64,000 bases of DNA from Clostridiales bacterium (GTDB lineage Bacteria > Bacillota > Clostridia > Oscillospirales > Oscillospiraceae), in assembly GCA_012521555.1 (NCBI GenBank), contig JAAYMC010000038.1:1-64000 (forward strand), in the 5' to 3' direction. Position numbers and translations under genes: made by a program. Shown piece by piece: positions 7,191-16,115 of the stretch; the first letter of the stretch is position 1; each line of letters opens with the position of its first letter. Below the pieces are notes generated by a model, which was given only the letters and a program-made list of their open reading frames with translations, ran no database searches and was not told the DNA's origin.

Positions 7191-8309
7191 TTATCGCTCC
7201 GAGTCCCCTTCGTCTTTTGTCTCGCCCTCATGCTTCTCTTCGCGGCGCGCTCTTCTGGCGGGAGGGGTTCCGCCCTTGAGGAGGAAAACGCCTAAGAGCC
7301 CCGCCACGAACACGGCGGCGAGGAAAATGATCGCCCGCATTTCGCCGTTTGTCGTAATCACGACGGCGGACAAGCCTAAAATCCCGCTGATGGCGTACGC
7401 GATGGCGACGGCCTGCTTTTGCGAAAAGCCCATGTCGATCAGGCGGTGGTGGAAATGGCCGCGGTCGGGACGCATGGGGTTTTTCCCCGTGAGGATGCGG
7501 CGGGTGAAGGCGAAGACCGTGTCAAACAGCGGCAGCCCCACGACGAGCAGGGGCACGACGAACGTGATAATCGCGTAAAACTTAAACAGGCCGATAATGG
7601 ACGCCGTCGCGAGGACGTAGCCGAGCAGCAGCGCGCCCGTATCGCCCATGAAGATTTTCGCGGGGTTGCGGTTGTACGGCAGAAAGCCGACGCACGCGCC
7701 TGCCAGCGCCGCCATGAGGATGGCGACGGACAGGTCCGCCACGACGACGGAAATCACGAGCATCGTAAACGACGCGATGGCCGAAACGCCCGCGGCGAGA
7801 CCGTCGAGCCCGTCGATGAGGTTGACGGAGTTCGTTATCGCCACAATCCAGAGAACCGAGACGGGGACGGACAGGACGCCGAAGGAGAGGTACGCGTTTT
7901 CCGCCCAGAAAATCGGGTTGGAGATAATTCTGATGACGACGCCGTGGTAGACGGCGATGAGCGCCGCCACAATCTGAACGACGAACTTGACAAGCGCCGG
8001 CAGCGGCACGATATCGTCGATGACGCCGACGATGACGACCACGACGCAGCCGAGCAGAATCCCCTGCATCTCGCGGTCAATCGTGCCGAAGAGGACGACG
8101 CTCAGGAGAAACCCGAGGAAAATCGCGAGCCCTCCCAGCCGCGGAATCGGCCTCGTATGGACGCGGCGCGCTTCGTTCGGGACGTCGATGGCGCCGACGC
8201 GCTCGGCGAAGGACTTCACCAGCGGCGTCGCCACATACGTTATCAGGAATGCCGCGGCGAGCGCGAGCCCGATTTGTATAAAAACATCGAATCGAACGTC
8301 AAATCCCAT
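7191..8309 (-). CDS. tagO: UDP-GlcNAc (or other sugar):undecaprenyl-phosphate sugar-1-phosphate transferase, TagO/WecA type
   Basis: The 372-residue polytopic membrane protein has the MraY/WecA/TagO motifs: 'VPNEARRVH' after the first helices, 'NLIDGLDGLAAG', 'FMGDTGALLLG' and the C-terminal 'HFHHRLIDMGFS'. The aspartates in these motifs bind magnesium and the nucleotide sugar. The enzyme loads the first sugar phosphate on undecaprenyl phosphate, starting a wall polymer. Polymer-building genes lie 6 kb away, so it could prime that polymer. A charged tail rich in Arg and Glu follows the last helix. The sugar substrate is not proven. Confidence 0.9.
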   Translation of the reverse strand: MGFDVRFDVFIQIGLALAAAFLITYVATPLVKSFAERVGAIDVPNEARRVHTRPIPRLGGLAIFLGFLLSVVLFGTIDREMQGILLGCVVVVIVGVIDDIVPLPALVKFVVQIVAALIAVYHGVVIRIISNPIFWAENAYLSFGVLSVPVSVLWIVAITNSVNLIDGLDGLAAGVSAIASFTMLVISVVVADLSVAILMAALAGACVGFLPYNRNPAKIFMGDTGALLLGYVLATASIIGLFKFYAIITFVVPLLVVGLPLFDTVFAFTRRILTGKNPMRPDRGHFHHRLIDMGFSQKQAVAIAYAISGILGLSAVVITTNGEMRAIIFLAAVFVAGLLGVFLLKGGTPPARRARREEKHEGETKDEGDSER

Positions 8310-8341
8310 AACCTACTCCATAAAGCCGGTCTACACCCTCG

Positions 8342-9355
8342 TTACACGCGTTTTTTCGGTACAAACCCAACTTTCCTGTACACTTTCTCGAGGGTCTTCG
8401 CGGCCCTTTGCCTTGCGCGCTCGGCGCCCTTGGCGCAGACTTCCTCAAGATACGCCTTGTCGGCCCAGATGCGCTGAAACTCCTCCTGAAGCGGGCGGAG
8501 CAGCTCCACCGTCGCCTCGCCGACGGCTTTCTTAAACGCCCCGTACCCCTGGTCGGCAAATTCCTGTTCGATCTCCTCAAAGCTCTTGCCCGTGCAGACG
8601 GAGTAAATCTGCATGAGGTTGGAGATGCCGGGCTTGTTTTTCACGTCGTAGCGGATGACCGTCTCGGAGTCCGTGACGGCGCGCTTGAACGCCCGCATGA
8701 TGTCCTCGGGCTTATCGAGCAGGCAGATGCAGCCGCCCGAATCCTGCTCGGACTTTGACATCTTGCTCGTGGGGTCCTGCAGGCTCATGATGCGCGCGCC
8801 GACCTTCGGGATGTACGGCTCGGGGATCGTGAACACGTCGCCGTAGATGTTGTTAAAGCGCGTGGCGATGTCGCGCGTGAGCTCGACGTGCTGCTTCTGG
8901 TCGTCCCCGACGGGGACGAGGTCGGCCTGATAGAGCAGGATGTCCGCCGCCATGAGGACGGGGTACGTAAACAGCCCGGCGTTGATGTTGTCGGCGTTTT
9001 TCGCCGACTTGTCCTTAAACTGCGTCATGCGGGACAGCTCGCCGAACATGGTGTAGCAGTTGAGGACCCACGCCAGTTCCGCGTGCTCCGTCACGTGGCT
9101 CTGGATGAAAATCGTGTTTTTCTCCGGGTCAAGGCCGCAGGCGATGTACAGAGCGACCTGCTCGAGCGTCCTCCGGCGCAGCGCGGCCGGGTCGTGGCGG
9201 ACGGTGATGGTGTGCATGTCCGCCATCATGTAGTAGCAGTTGTATGAGTCCGACAGCTCCACCCAGTTTTTGATGGCCCCGATGTAGGAGCCGAGCGTCA
9301 GGTCGCCGCTGGGCTTGATGCCGGAGAGGATGGTTTTTTTCTTTTCCGTGTCCAT
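8342..9355 (-). CDS. trpS: Tryptophanyl-tRNA synthetase
   Basis: The 337-residue class I synthetase has the HIGH-type motif in its TrpRS form ('PSGDLTLGSYIGA') and 'KMSKS'. Other TrpRS landmarks are 'MMADMHTIT', 'QADLVPVGDDQKQHVELTRD' and the C-terminal tRNA-binding helices. It attaches tryptophan to tRNA-Trp. Length is normal. The gene lies between the aminotransferase (18 bases upstream) and the tagO-type gene (32 bases downstream). I saw no T-box leader, as expected for an internal operon gene. Confidence 0.95.
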   Translation of the reverse strand: MDTEKKKTILSGIKPSGDLTLGSYIGAIKNWVELSDSYNCYYMMADMHTITVRHDPAALRRRTLEQVALYIACGLDPEKNTIFIQSHVTEHAELAWVLNCYTMFGELSRMTQFKDKSAKNADNINAGLFTYPVLMAADILLYQADLVPVGDDQKQHVELTRDIATRFNNIYGDVFTIPEPYIPKVGARIMSLQDPTSKMSKSEQDSGGCICLLDKPEDIMRAFKRAVTDSETVIRYDVKNKPGISNLMQIYSVCTGKSFEEIEQEFADQGYGAFKKAVGEATVELLRPLQEEFQRIWADKAYLEEVCAKGAERARQRAAKTLEKVYRKVGFVPKKRV

Positions 9356-9373
9356 GAATTTCGCCTCTTTATG

Positions 9374-10564
9374 CTAAATTAAGCCAAGCTCCCGCGCCAG
9401 CGCCTCGAAGGCCGGCAGGGATCGCTCAATCGTCTCTTTCGCCACGCAGTAGGCGATGCGGAAATACCCGGGATAGCCGAACGACGCGCCCGGCACGACT
9501 AAAATCCGGTGTTCTTTCGCCTTGTTGGTAAACGCCTTGTCGTCCCCGCCCGGGGCCTTCACCCACATGTAAAACGCGCCCTGCGGCATGACCGGCTCGT
9601 ACCCGAGATTGCGCAGCCCGTCATACAGGAGGCGGCGGTTTGCGTCGTATGCGGCGATGTTGGCCTTCTCCTCCAGGCACTTTGCCACGACAAGCTGCAT
9701 GATGGACGGGGCGTTGATGAAGCCGAGAACGCGCGTGGCAACCGACGCGGCGGCCATCAGGCGCTCAAAATCGTCCGCCTCCGACGGGACGGCGAGGTAG
9801 CCGATGCGCTCGCCGGGGAGAGACAGGGACTTCGACCACGAGTAGCACACGATGGTGTTCGGGTAAAACTTCGTGATGTACGGCACTTCCAGCCCGTCGT
9901 ACGCGAGGTCCCTGTAAGGCTCGTCGGAGATGATGTAAATCGACGTGCCGTATTCGCGCTGCTTTTCAAACAGGACGTCCGCCATCGCGCGGATGGACTC
10001 TTCCGTATAGATAACGCCGGTCGGGTTGTTCGGAGAGTTGACAATCAGCGCCTTCGTCTTCGGCGTAATCGCGGCGCGCAGCGTCTCGGGATCGGGCTGG
10101 AAATCGCTCGCGCGCGTCGGCGCGGTGACGATGACGCCGTCGTACCCGCGGACGTAGTTGCCGTAGTCGACAAAGTACGGCGGCAGGACGATGACTTCGT
10201 CGCCCGGGTTGAGGATCACCTTGAGCGCCACGTTGATGCCGCCCGCCGCGCCGCACGTCATCACGATGTTCTGCATCGTAAACGACGTGCCGAACCGCCT
10301 GTTGAGCGACTGGGCGACAGCCTCGCGCACCGACTCGAACCCGGCGTTGGACATGTACCCGTGCACATACAGTTCGTCCTCGTTGTTCAAAATGTCGAGA
10401 AAAGCCTGCTTGATGGCCGGCGGCGGCGGGTAGTTCGGGTTTCCGATGCTGAAGTCGTAGACGTTCTCCGCCCCGTACTTTTTGGCCATGACCTTGCCCT
10501 CTTCAAACATCGCGCGGATGACGCTGCTGTTTTGCACCAAATACTCCATTCTCTTGGCAATCAT
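9374..10564 (-). CDS. PLP-dependent class I/II aminotransferase
   Basis: The 396-residue fold-type I enzyme has 'NSPNNPTGVIY', 'SDEPYRDL' and the PLP-lysine motif 'SWSKSLSLPGERIGY' near residue 235. It groups with the aspartate/aromatic-type aminotransferases (COG0436 style), typically 390-400 residues. Pyridoxal phosphate forms a Schiff base with that lysine and moves amino groups between amino and keto acids. The exact substrate cannot be read from sequence. It lies between obg and trpS in a minus-strand run. Confidence 0.9.
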   Translation of the reverse strand: MIAKRMEYLVQNSSVIRAMFEEGKVMAKKYGAENVYDFSIGNPNYPPPPAIKQAFLDILNNEDELYVHGYMSNAGFESVREAVAQSLNRRFGTSFTMQNIVMTCGAAGGINVALKVILNPGDEVIVLPPYFVDYGNYVRGYDGVIVTAPTRASDFQPDPETLRAAITPKTKALIVNSPNNPTGVIYTEESIRAMADVLFEKQREYGTSIYIISDEPYRDLAYDGLEVPYITKFYPNTIVCYSWSKSLSLPGERIGYLAVPSEADDFERLMAAASVATRVLGFINAPSIMQLVVAKCLEEKANIAAYDANRRLLYDGLRNLGYEPVMPQGAFYMWVKAPGGDDKAFTNKAKEHRILVVPGASFGYPGYFRIAYCVAKETIERSLPAFEALARELGLI

Positions 10565-10644
10565 GTCTCTCTCTCCTGTCGACCGGTTAGTTTTTGCTAT
10601 TGTATCACAATTTTCCGTTTTTGTGCGAACAAAATGCGGCCGTT

Positions 10645-11913
10645 TTAGCGGTGGTATTCAAACTCAAGGCCGTAGATGGACACGGTGTCGCCGTCTGTAA
10701 TCCCCCGCGCTTCGAGCTTGTCATACACGCCGTTTTGACGGAGCATTTTGTCGAAGTAGCCGAGCGACTCCGTATCGGAGAAGTTGATGTTGCTGACAAG
10801 GCGCTCCAGCCACGGGCCTTCCACGACCCAGACCCCGTCCTCCAGCTCGATGGTCAGGTCGTCCGGGGAGAGCTTCTCCTCGGGCGGGACATACTCCGGC
10901 TCGTAGACGACGATGGGCGGCAGGTGCTGGAGCTTTGTAGCGACGGCGCGTATCATCTCGCGCACGCCTTTGTTCGTCGCCGCGGAGATCTCATAAAGCT
11001 CAAGCCCGAGCCCCTCCACGTGCGCGCGCAGGCGGTCGAGCGGCGCGCGGTCGTAAAGCAGGTCCGTCTTGTTGGCGGCGACGATCTGCGGCCGCGACGC
11101 GAGCTGCGGGTTGTACTCGGCAAGCTCCCTGTTGATCGTCTCGAAATCCTCGACCGGGTCGCGCCCTTCGCTGCCCGCCGCATCGACGACGTGGATGAGC
11201 AGGCGGCAGCGGTCGATGTGGCGCAGGAAGTCGTGGCCAAGCCCCGCGCCCTCCGAGGCGCCTTCGATAATGCCCGGGATATCCGCCACGACGAAGGACA
11301 CGCCCTCCTCCACGTACACGACGCCGAGATTCGGATAGAGCGTCGTGAAATGGTAGTCGGCGATTTTCGGGTTGGCCTTCGAGATGACGGACAGCAGCGT
11401 CGATTTCCCGACGTTGGGGTACCCGATCAGGCCCACGTCGGCGAGGAGCTTGAGCTCCAGCACGACTTCCCTCTCCTCGCCAGGCAGGCCGCTTTTGGCG
11501 AAGTTCGGCGCCTGGCGCGTCGGCGTGGCGAAGCGCTTGTTGCCCCAGCCGCCCGCGCCGCCGCGCGCGAGGACGAAGCGGTCCACGCCCGTCATGTCCT
11601 TGATGATGGCGTTCGTCTCCTTGTCGCGGACGAGCGTGCCGTTCGGCACCTTGATGATGAGGGGCTCGCCGTCCCGCCCCGTGCAGTTGCGGGGGCCGCC
11701 GTCCGCGCCGTTTTCGGCGACGTATTTCGTTTTATAGCGGAAATCCATGAGGGTGGACATGTTGCGGTCCGTGACGAGGATGACGTCCCCGCCGCGCCCG
11801 CCGTCTCCCCCATCCGGCCCGCCGGCCGGCACGAATTTTTCGCGGTGGAACGAGACGCACCCGTTCCCGCCCTTGCCGGCCTTGACTTTAATGACTACTT
11901 TATCGACAAACAT
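10645..11913 (-). CDS. obg: Obg/CgtA ribosome-associated GTPase
   Basis: The 422-residue protein has the glycine-rich Obg domain (residues 1 to about 158, with 'GGDGGRGGDV' and 'GGAGGWGNKRFATPTRQAP'), a G domain with 'GYPNVGKSTL', 'DIPGIIEGA' and 'NKTD', and a C-terminal OCT domain. Obg binds the 50S subunit, links ribosome assembly to (p)ppGpp, and in Bacillus affects sporulation and general stress. The OCT domain is present in many Firmicutes and absent from E. coli. ATG 11913 gives the full N-terminus. Confidence 0.97.
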   Translation of the reverse strand: MFVDKVVIKVKAGKGGNGCVSFHREKFVPAGGPDGGDGGRGGDVILVTDRNMSTLMDFRYKTKYVAENGADGGPRNCTGRDGEPLIIKVPNGTLVRDKETNAIIKDMTGVDRFVLARGGAGGWGNKRFATPTRQAPNFAKSGLPGEEREVVLELKLLADVGLIGYPNVGKSTLLSVISKANPKIADYHFTTLYPNLGVVYVEEGVSFVVADIPGIIEGASEGAGLGHDFLRHIDRCRLLIHVVDAAGSEGRDPVEDFETINRELAEYNPQLASRPQIVAANKTDLLYDRAPLDRLRAHVEGLGLELYEISAATNKGVREMIRAVATKLQHLPPIVVYEPEYVPPEEKLSPDDLTIELEDGVWVVEGPWLERLVSNINFSDTESLGYFDKMLRQNGVYDKLEARGITDGDTVSIYGLEFEYHR

Positions 11914-12011
11914 AAGCGACTCACCGTCTTTTAAGCGTAATCTTTTCTAAATTGTAACCGTCGCGCCGGCGGTTTTATCCCGTTCGGAAAGCGCGAAGCG
12001 GATTTTAGAGG

Positions 12012-14381
12012 TTAAAACCCGTTTCCGCCCGGATTGTAGTGGAGGACGGAGTACAAGACCTTCGCCATCTGCGCGCGCGTCATCCCCGATTTCGGCATGA
12101 CGGCGCCGCCGGAGCCGGACACGACGCCCATCTTCACCAGCGTCGCCGTCGGCACGACGGCGTAGTCGGCGACGTCCTTCGCGTCAGAAAACGCGGCGAG
12201 ATCCGTCTGGCTGCCGTCCGATTTTTGCACGTTGAACACGCTCAGCGCGCGGTAGACGAGCGTAAACGCCTGCTCGCGGGTGAGCACGCCGGTGGGCTGG
12301 AACAGCCCGCCGTCCGTCCCGCGGGCGATGCCGGCCCGCTCGGCCCACGCGATGGCGGCGGCGTAGTACGCGTCAGGCGCAACGTCCGGGAAGGAGCTCG
12401 GCCCCTCGACCTGCGGCGCGCCGGCGGCGCGGTAGAGCATGAGGACGAAATCGGCGCGGATAATTGTGTTTTCAGAGCCGAAGAGCGTCTCCGTCTGCCC
12501 TCTCACGATGCCCGCGGCATAGAGCGCGCGGATAAAGTCGCGCGCCCAGTGGCCGGCCGCGTCGTCAAAACCGGTGACCGAGACGGGAATGGTCACCTTC
12601 GCGCTGCCGGCCGAGACGGTGATACTCCCCGCAAGGCCGCTGCTTGCCGTTTCGGAGACCGACACGACGCCGCTTTCAGACACGCTCAGCCACTCCCGCG
12701 CGTCTTCCGATACGGTGTAGACGAAGTTTTCCGGCGACGCAATCACGTTTTTGCCGTAATACTTAGCCTTCGGGACGAGCGAGACGCTGTCCCCCGCCCA
12801 GAGGACAAGGCTCTTTAAGGCGCCCACGCCGCCTTCGAGCGAGACGGAAAGTTCCGTCGGTGTCTCAATGATGAAAAACGAGCCTGTGCCCGCGGCCCCC
12901 GTCGAGGGCGAGCTGAAGGAGAGCCGGTCGGTCCCCTTTCGGGAGCCGGCTTTATATATGCCGTTTTCAACGGCGCCGTAGCCCGTTGTGGATTGCGCCG
13001 TAATATCCGCCGGCGCCGCGACGGGCTTGTACCCGCCGTCCTGCGCCGCGAAGGCAAGCGGGACCGACGCGCCCGTGAGGAGCACGGCGCCCTCGTCGAG
13101 CAGCGAGAGGTGTTTCGGGCGGCCGTCGGGCTGTTTATCCGTGACATACAGCAGGTACGAGCCGCACTTGCGCGGCGCGCCGTCCGACGGGGCGTTGACG
13201 ACCTTCTGCAGCCCCGTCGACGGGACGCGGACGCTCATGACGGACGAGCCGCCGCCGTCGAGATTGATGGCGGCGACGCACCCCTGCGCCAAAAGCTCGT
13301 CGGCGAGGTCTTTGAGCGTGAGGCCTGACGAGATGGATGTGTTCCGCCCGTCCATGACGTAGGCGACGATTGTGCCGTCGGCCTTGACGCCGAAGGCCGT
13401 GCGCGGGTTTGCGGCGAGAATGGCCTTATCCCACTGACTTGAGTCCGTGATGGCGCCGTTTTCGATGAGGATATCGCCGCCGCCCGTCGCCCACCGGGCC
13501 GTGGCAAGGCGCGCGTCGCTGCAAACCGTCTCAAGCTGGACGCGGTCGCCTTTGCTGAACTTCGTCAGCTCGCCAAGCCGCGGCGAGACGAAGGACGCCG
13601 AGAGGACAAGGTACTCGTCCCCGATGGGCACATCCCCCGGCGCTTCGGTTATTTCAGTAACCTCAAGGAGCATCGTGCCATTTAGGCGGGGCGTCCCCTC
13701 GAGGATTTTAAAGCGCACGAATCTGCCGCCCGCCGGCGTGCGCGTGGAGACGGTGGAAAAAGCGGAGCTGAACAGGTACAGCCCGCCCGTGTCGGTGCGG
13801 TATTTGTTAAAGTGGTCGACCGTCACGCTCTGCCCGGCAAGAGTGGGGTTTTCCCCGCCGCCGAGGTTCGTGAGCGTCATGGTCACCGCGGGAGAGCGCG
13901 ATATATGTATATCCCCGTTATCTAAAACAGCGACGGCGTTGCGGCCCGACGGGCTTGACTTGTAGACCCCGTCTTCAACGACGAGCCCGAGCGGGACGCC
14001 GTTTTGCATCGAATAGAAATCGGCGTTGACGGCCGCGAGGACGTTGTACCCCCTGCTCTCCGCGTACGCGATGATCTGGTCGACGGTCAGCCGCCCGTAA
14101 ATCGTGTCCCCGCCGAGGAAGATGGGGCGCGCGTCACCTTCCCCGAGGATTTTCAGCGTGTGGCTCTCCTGCCGCCCCATGGCGGACGAGTATGAAATTG
14201 TGTGGACGTATTCGAGATTGTCCGCGATTTTCCGGCTGTTTTTGTATACGGCTGGGCCGGCTCCCACGGCGCCGGCCGGAAGAATCAGCGCGCCGGCGAG
14301 AAGAACAGAGCACGCCGCGCGCGCCGCGCCTTTCAAAAAGGACCAGGCGCTTTTCGCCCGTCCTCTCATCTTTTGTCTCAT
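12012..14381 (-). CDS. Secreted phosphodiester glycosidase (NAGPA domain) with C-terminal SLH repeats
   Basis: The 789-residue protein begins with a basic stretch and a signal peptide ('AACSVLLAGALILPAGAVGA'). A NAGPA-type phosphodiester glycosidase domain follows, with 'NADFYSMQNGVPLG', 'NPRTAFGV' and 'AINLDGGGSSVM'. Known members remove GlcNAc from phosphodiesters or cut wall polymers. A middle part of beta-rich repeats precedes three SLH repeats in the last ~190 residues (conserved cores 'IRADF', 'LTREQA', 'MTRAQM'). SLH repeats dock to pyruvylated secondary cell wall polymer, matching the CsaB gene at 18.2 kb. ATG 14381 is chosen because GAGGT lies 7 bases upstream; a GTG at 14402 is possible. 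Confidence 0.85.
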   Translation of the reverse strand: MRQKMRGRAKSAWSFLKGAARAACSVLLAGALILPAGAVGAGPAVYKNSRKIADNLEYVHTISYSSAMGRQESHTLKILGEGDARPIFLGGDTIYGRLTVDQIIAYAESRGYNVLAAVNADFYSMQNGVPLGLVVEDGVYKSSPSGRNAVAVLDNGDIHISRSPAVTMTLTNLGGGENPTLAGQSVTVDHFNKYRTDTGGLYLFSSAFSTVSTRTPAGGRFVRFKILEGTPRLNGTMLLEVTEITEAPGDVPIGDEYLVLSASFVSPRLGELTKFSKGDRVQLETVCSDARLATARWATGGGDILIENGAITDSSQWDKAILAANPRTAFGVKADGTIVAYVMDGRNTSISSGLTLKDLADELLAQGCVAAINLDGGGSSVMSVRVPSTGLQKVVNAPSDGAPRKCGSYLLYVTDKQPDGRPKHLSLLDEGAVLLTGASVPLAFAAQDGGYKPVAAPADITAQSTTGYGAVENGIYKAGSRKGTDRLSFSSPSTGAAGTGSFFIIETPTELSVSLEGGVGALKSLVLWAGDSVSLVPKAKYYGKNVIASPENFVYTVSEDAREWLSVSESGVVSVSETASSGLAGSITVSAGSAKVTIPVSVTGFDDAAGHWARDFIRALYAAGIVRGQTETLFGSENTIIRADFVLMLYRAAGAPQVEGPSSFPDVAPDAYYAAAIAWAERAGIARGTDGGLFQPTGVLTREQAFTLVYRALSVFNVQKSDGSQTDLAAFSDAKDVADYAVVPTATLVKMGVVSGSGGAVMPKSGMTRAQMAKVLYSVLHYNPGGNGF

Positions 14382-14500
14382 TCTATGTACCTCATTTTTC
14401 ACGAATAGGGTATAAATGCATTATAGTCAAATTCCCGACGGTTTTCAACACTGCAATATCTTAAAGCGCGCCGAAGTCCCCTCCCCCGTGGTAAAATTTG

Positions 14501-14529
14501 TTGAAATGATGGCATAATTAGAGTAAAAT
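14501..14529 (+). promoter_or_regulatory. Sigma-A type promoter for the wall polymer operon
   Basis: TTGAAA (14501-14506), 17-bp spacer, TAAAAT (14524-14529). It lies 140 bp upstream of the first gene of the overlapping operon 14670-20446. Confidence 0.75.
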
Positions 14530-14669
14530 ACGTTGAACGCGGCTATCCGCTTTAACCTTAATTGACGCATGGCGGCTTATCTTCGTTCCGCCGCCGCCGT
14601 GTTTTTGGAACTTCCGCCAGAAATTAACCGTCTAAACCGGGCAGGTTCTTGGATAAAGGAGATTTGCGC

Positions 14670-16115
14670 ATGCAAAGAATCTTGGCTTCAAGCTACGTCG
14701 CGCGGGCTTTATCGGCCTTTTTCAGCCTCGTCGGCCGGAAATGGCGCGAAAGCCTTCTCATCACGTGGTACTTAAAGCCCAACGACGAAAAAAAGCGGCG
14801 CGACGCGAGCTTTTTCTCCCGCCTTTTTGCCGCGATGCGAAGAGGGCTGTGCGGCTTCTTTGAAAAAACGGGCCTTAAGCGCGCGATGGCAAGCAGCGTC
14901 TTCCGCCAGCCGTTTCTCTGGTGCGCGATCGCGGCTTTCGTCGCGCCGTTTGTCCCGACGGTCGTCCTCGTGTGCCTGTGCGCCGTCGGCCTTGCGACGA
15001 TTCTCGCGCGGTTCGGCACGACGCCGGAGCTGAAAGTGAACTTCTGGCCCGTGAACAAATTCCTGCTGCTTTACATGGCCGCCTATTTCGCCGCGACGTT
15101 TACGAGCGTGACGATTTCGGGCAGCTTGTTTACGGGGCTTCTCTCCGTCCTGCTCGCGTCGTTTTCCATCGTGTTTGACAACGCCGTGGAGTCGCGGCGG
15201 CAGTGCGACCTTGCCGTGCGCGCGCTCGTGTGCTCCGGCACGCTCGTGGCGCTGTTCGGGCTGTACCAGTTCGTCTTCTATTCCCCCACGTCGCTTGGCG
15301 CGTGGATTGACAGCGACAAGTTCAGCGACATCACGCGCCGCGTCTACTCGACGCTTGAAAACCCCAACGTCCTGTCGGAATACCTGCTCCTCGTCATCCC
15401 CTTTGCCGCCGCTCTGGTGGTTGTCTCGAAAAAGCTCTGGCAGCGCTTTTTCTTTGCCGCCTGCTTTGCGGCGATGGTCCTGTGCCTGCTCGTCACATAC
15501 TCCCGCGGCGGGTATCTGGGGCTGATTATCGCGGCCGCGGCGTTTTTAGTGCTCCTCGACGCGCGCTTTATCCTGCTCGGCGTCGTCGGGCTTGTGGCGC
15601 TGTATTTCGTCCTGCCAGAGTCGATTATCGCGCGGTTTGCGAGCATCGGGGATATGTCGGACAGCTCCACGTCCTACCGCGTGTATATATGGCTCGGGAC
15701 GCTGGCGATGCTGCGCGACTACTGGCTGCCGGGCGTCGGCCCCGGCATGGCGGCGTTTAACCAGGTCTACCCGGCGTACAGCTTCAACACCGTCAAGGCG
15801 CCGCACTCCCACAACCTCTTCCTCCAGACGATCTGCGACGCCGGCATCACCGGCTTTGTCCTCTTTATATTCATGATTTTGAGCTTTTACCGCTCGACGC
15901 TCTCCGCCCTCGCCCACGAAAAGGACAAGTCAAGCCGGATTCTGCTCACGGCGTGCGTCTCGTCGGCGACGGGCTTTTTCGTGCAGTCGATGACGGACTA
16001 CACGTTCTACAATCACCGCGTCACGCTCGTGTTCTGGATTGTGCTCGCGCTCGGTTCCGCCCTGTCGCGGCGGAGCCGCCTTGAGGAGGGACACCCGATT
16101 TGGTCAAGGTTTTAA
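14670..16115 (+). CDS. O-antigen ligase/polymerase-like membrane protein (Wzy_C domain)
   Basis: The 481-residue protein has about ten hydrophobic segments. The ligase signature lies in a large loop near residue 355: 'PGVGPGMAAFNQVYPAYS' followed by 'HSHNLFLQTICDAGITGF'. Relatives join or polymerise undecaprenyl-linked glycans outside the membrane. In a Gram-positive host it is more likely a polymerase or ligase for a wall polymer than for LPS. ATG 14670 follows AAAGGAGA; a TTG at 14649 would add seven residues without a better site. It is the first gene of a tightly overlapping operon. Confidence 0.85.
   Translation: MQRILASSYVARALSAFFSLVGRKWRESLLITWYLKPNDEKKRRDASFFSRLFAAMRRGLCGFFEKTGLKRAMASSVFRQPFLWCAIAAFVAPFVPTVVLVCLCAVGLATILARFGTTPELKVNFWPVNKFLLLYMAAYFAATFTSVTISGSLFTGLLSVLLASFSIVFDNAVESRRQCDLAVRALVCSGTLVALFGLYQFVFYSPTSLGAWIDSDKFSDITRRVYSTLENPNVLSEYLLLVIPFAAALVVVSKKLWQRFFFAACFAAMVLCLLVTYSRGGYLGLIIAAAAFLVLLDARFILLGVVGLVALYFVLPESIIARFASIGDMSDSSTSYRVYIWLGTLAMLRDYWLPGVGPGMAAFNQVYPAYSFNTVKAPHSHNLFLQTICDAGITGFVLFIFMILSFYRSTLSALAHEKDKSSRILLTACVSSATGFFVQSMTDYTFYNHRVTLVFWIVLALGSALSRRSRLEEGHPIWSRF

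Noticed and set aside
10594-11934. 446-codon plus-strand ORF opposite obg
   Set aside because: Antisense shadow of obg in GC-rich DNA; composition (Arg, Val, Asp rich) is that of a mirrored frame and no domain is visible. The same applies to long opposite-strand frames at 9509-10648, 20479-21882, 32698-34425 and 27950-29377.
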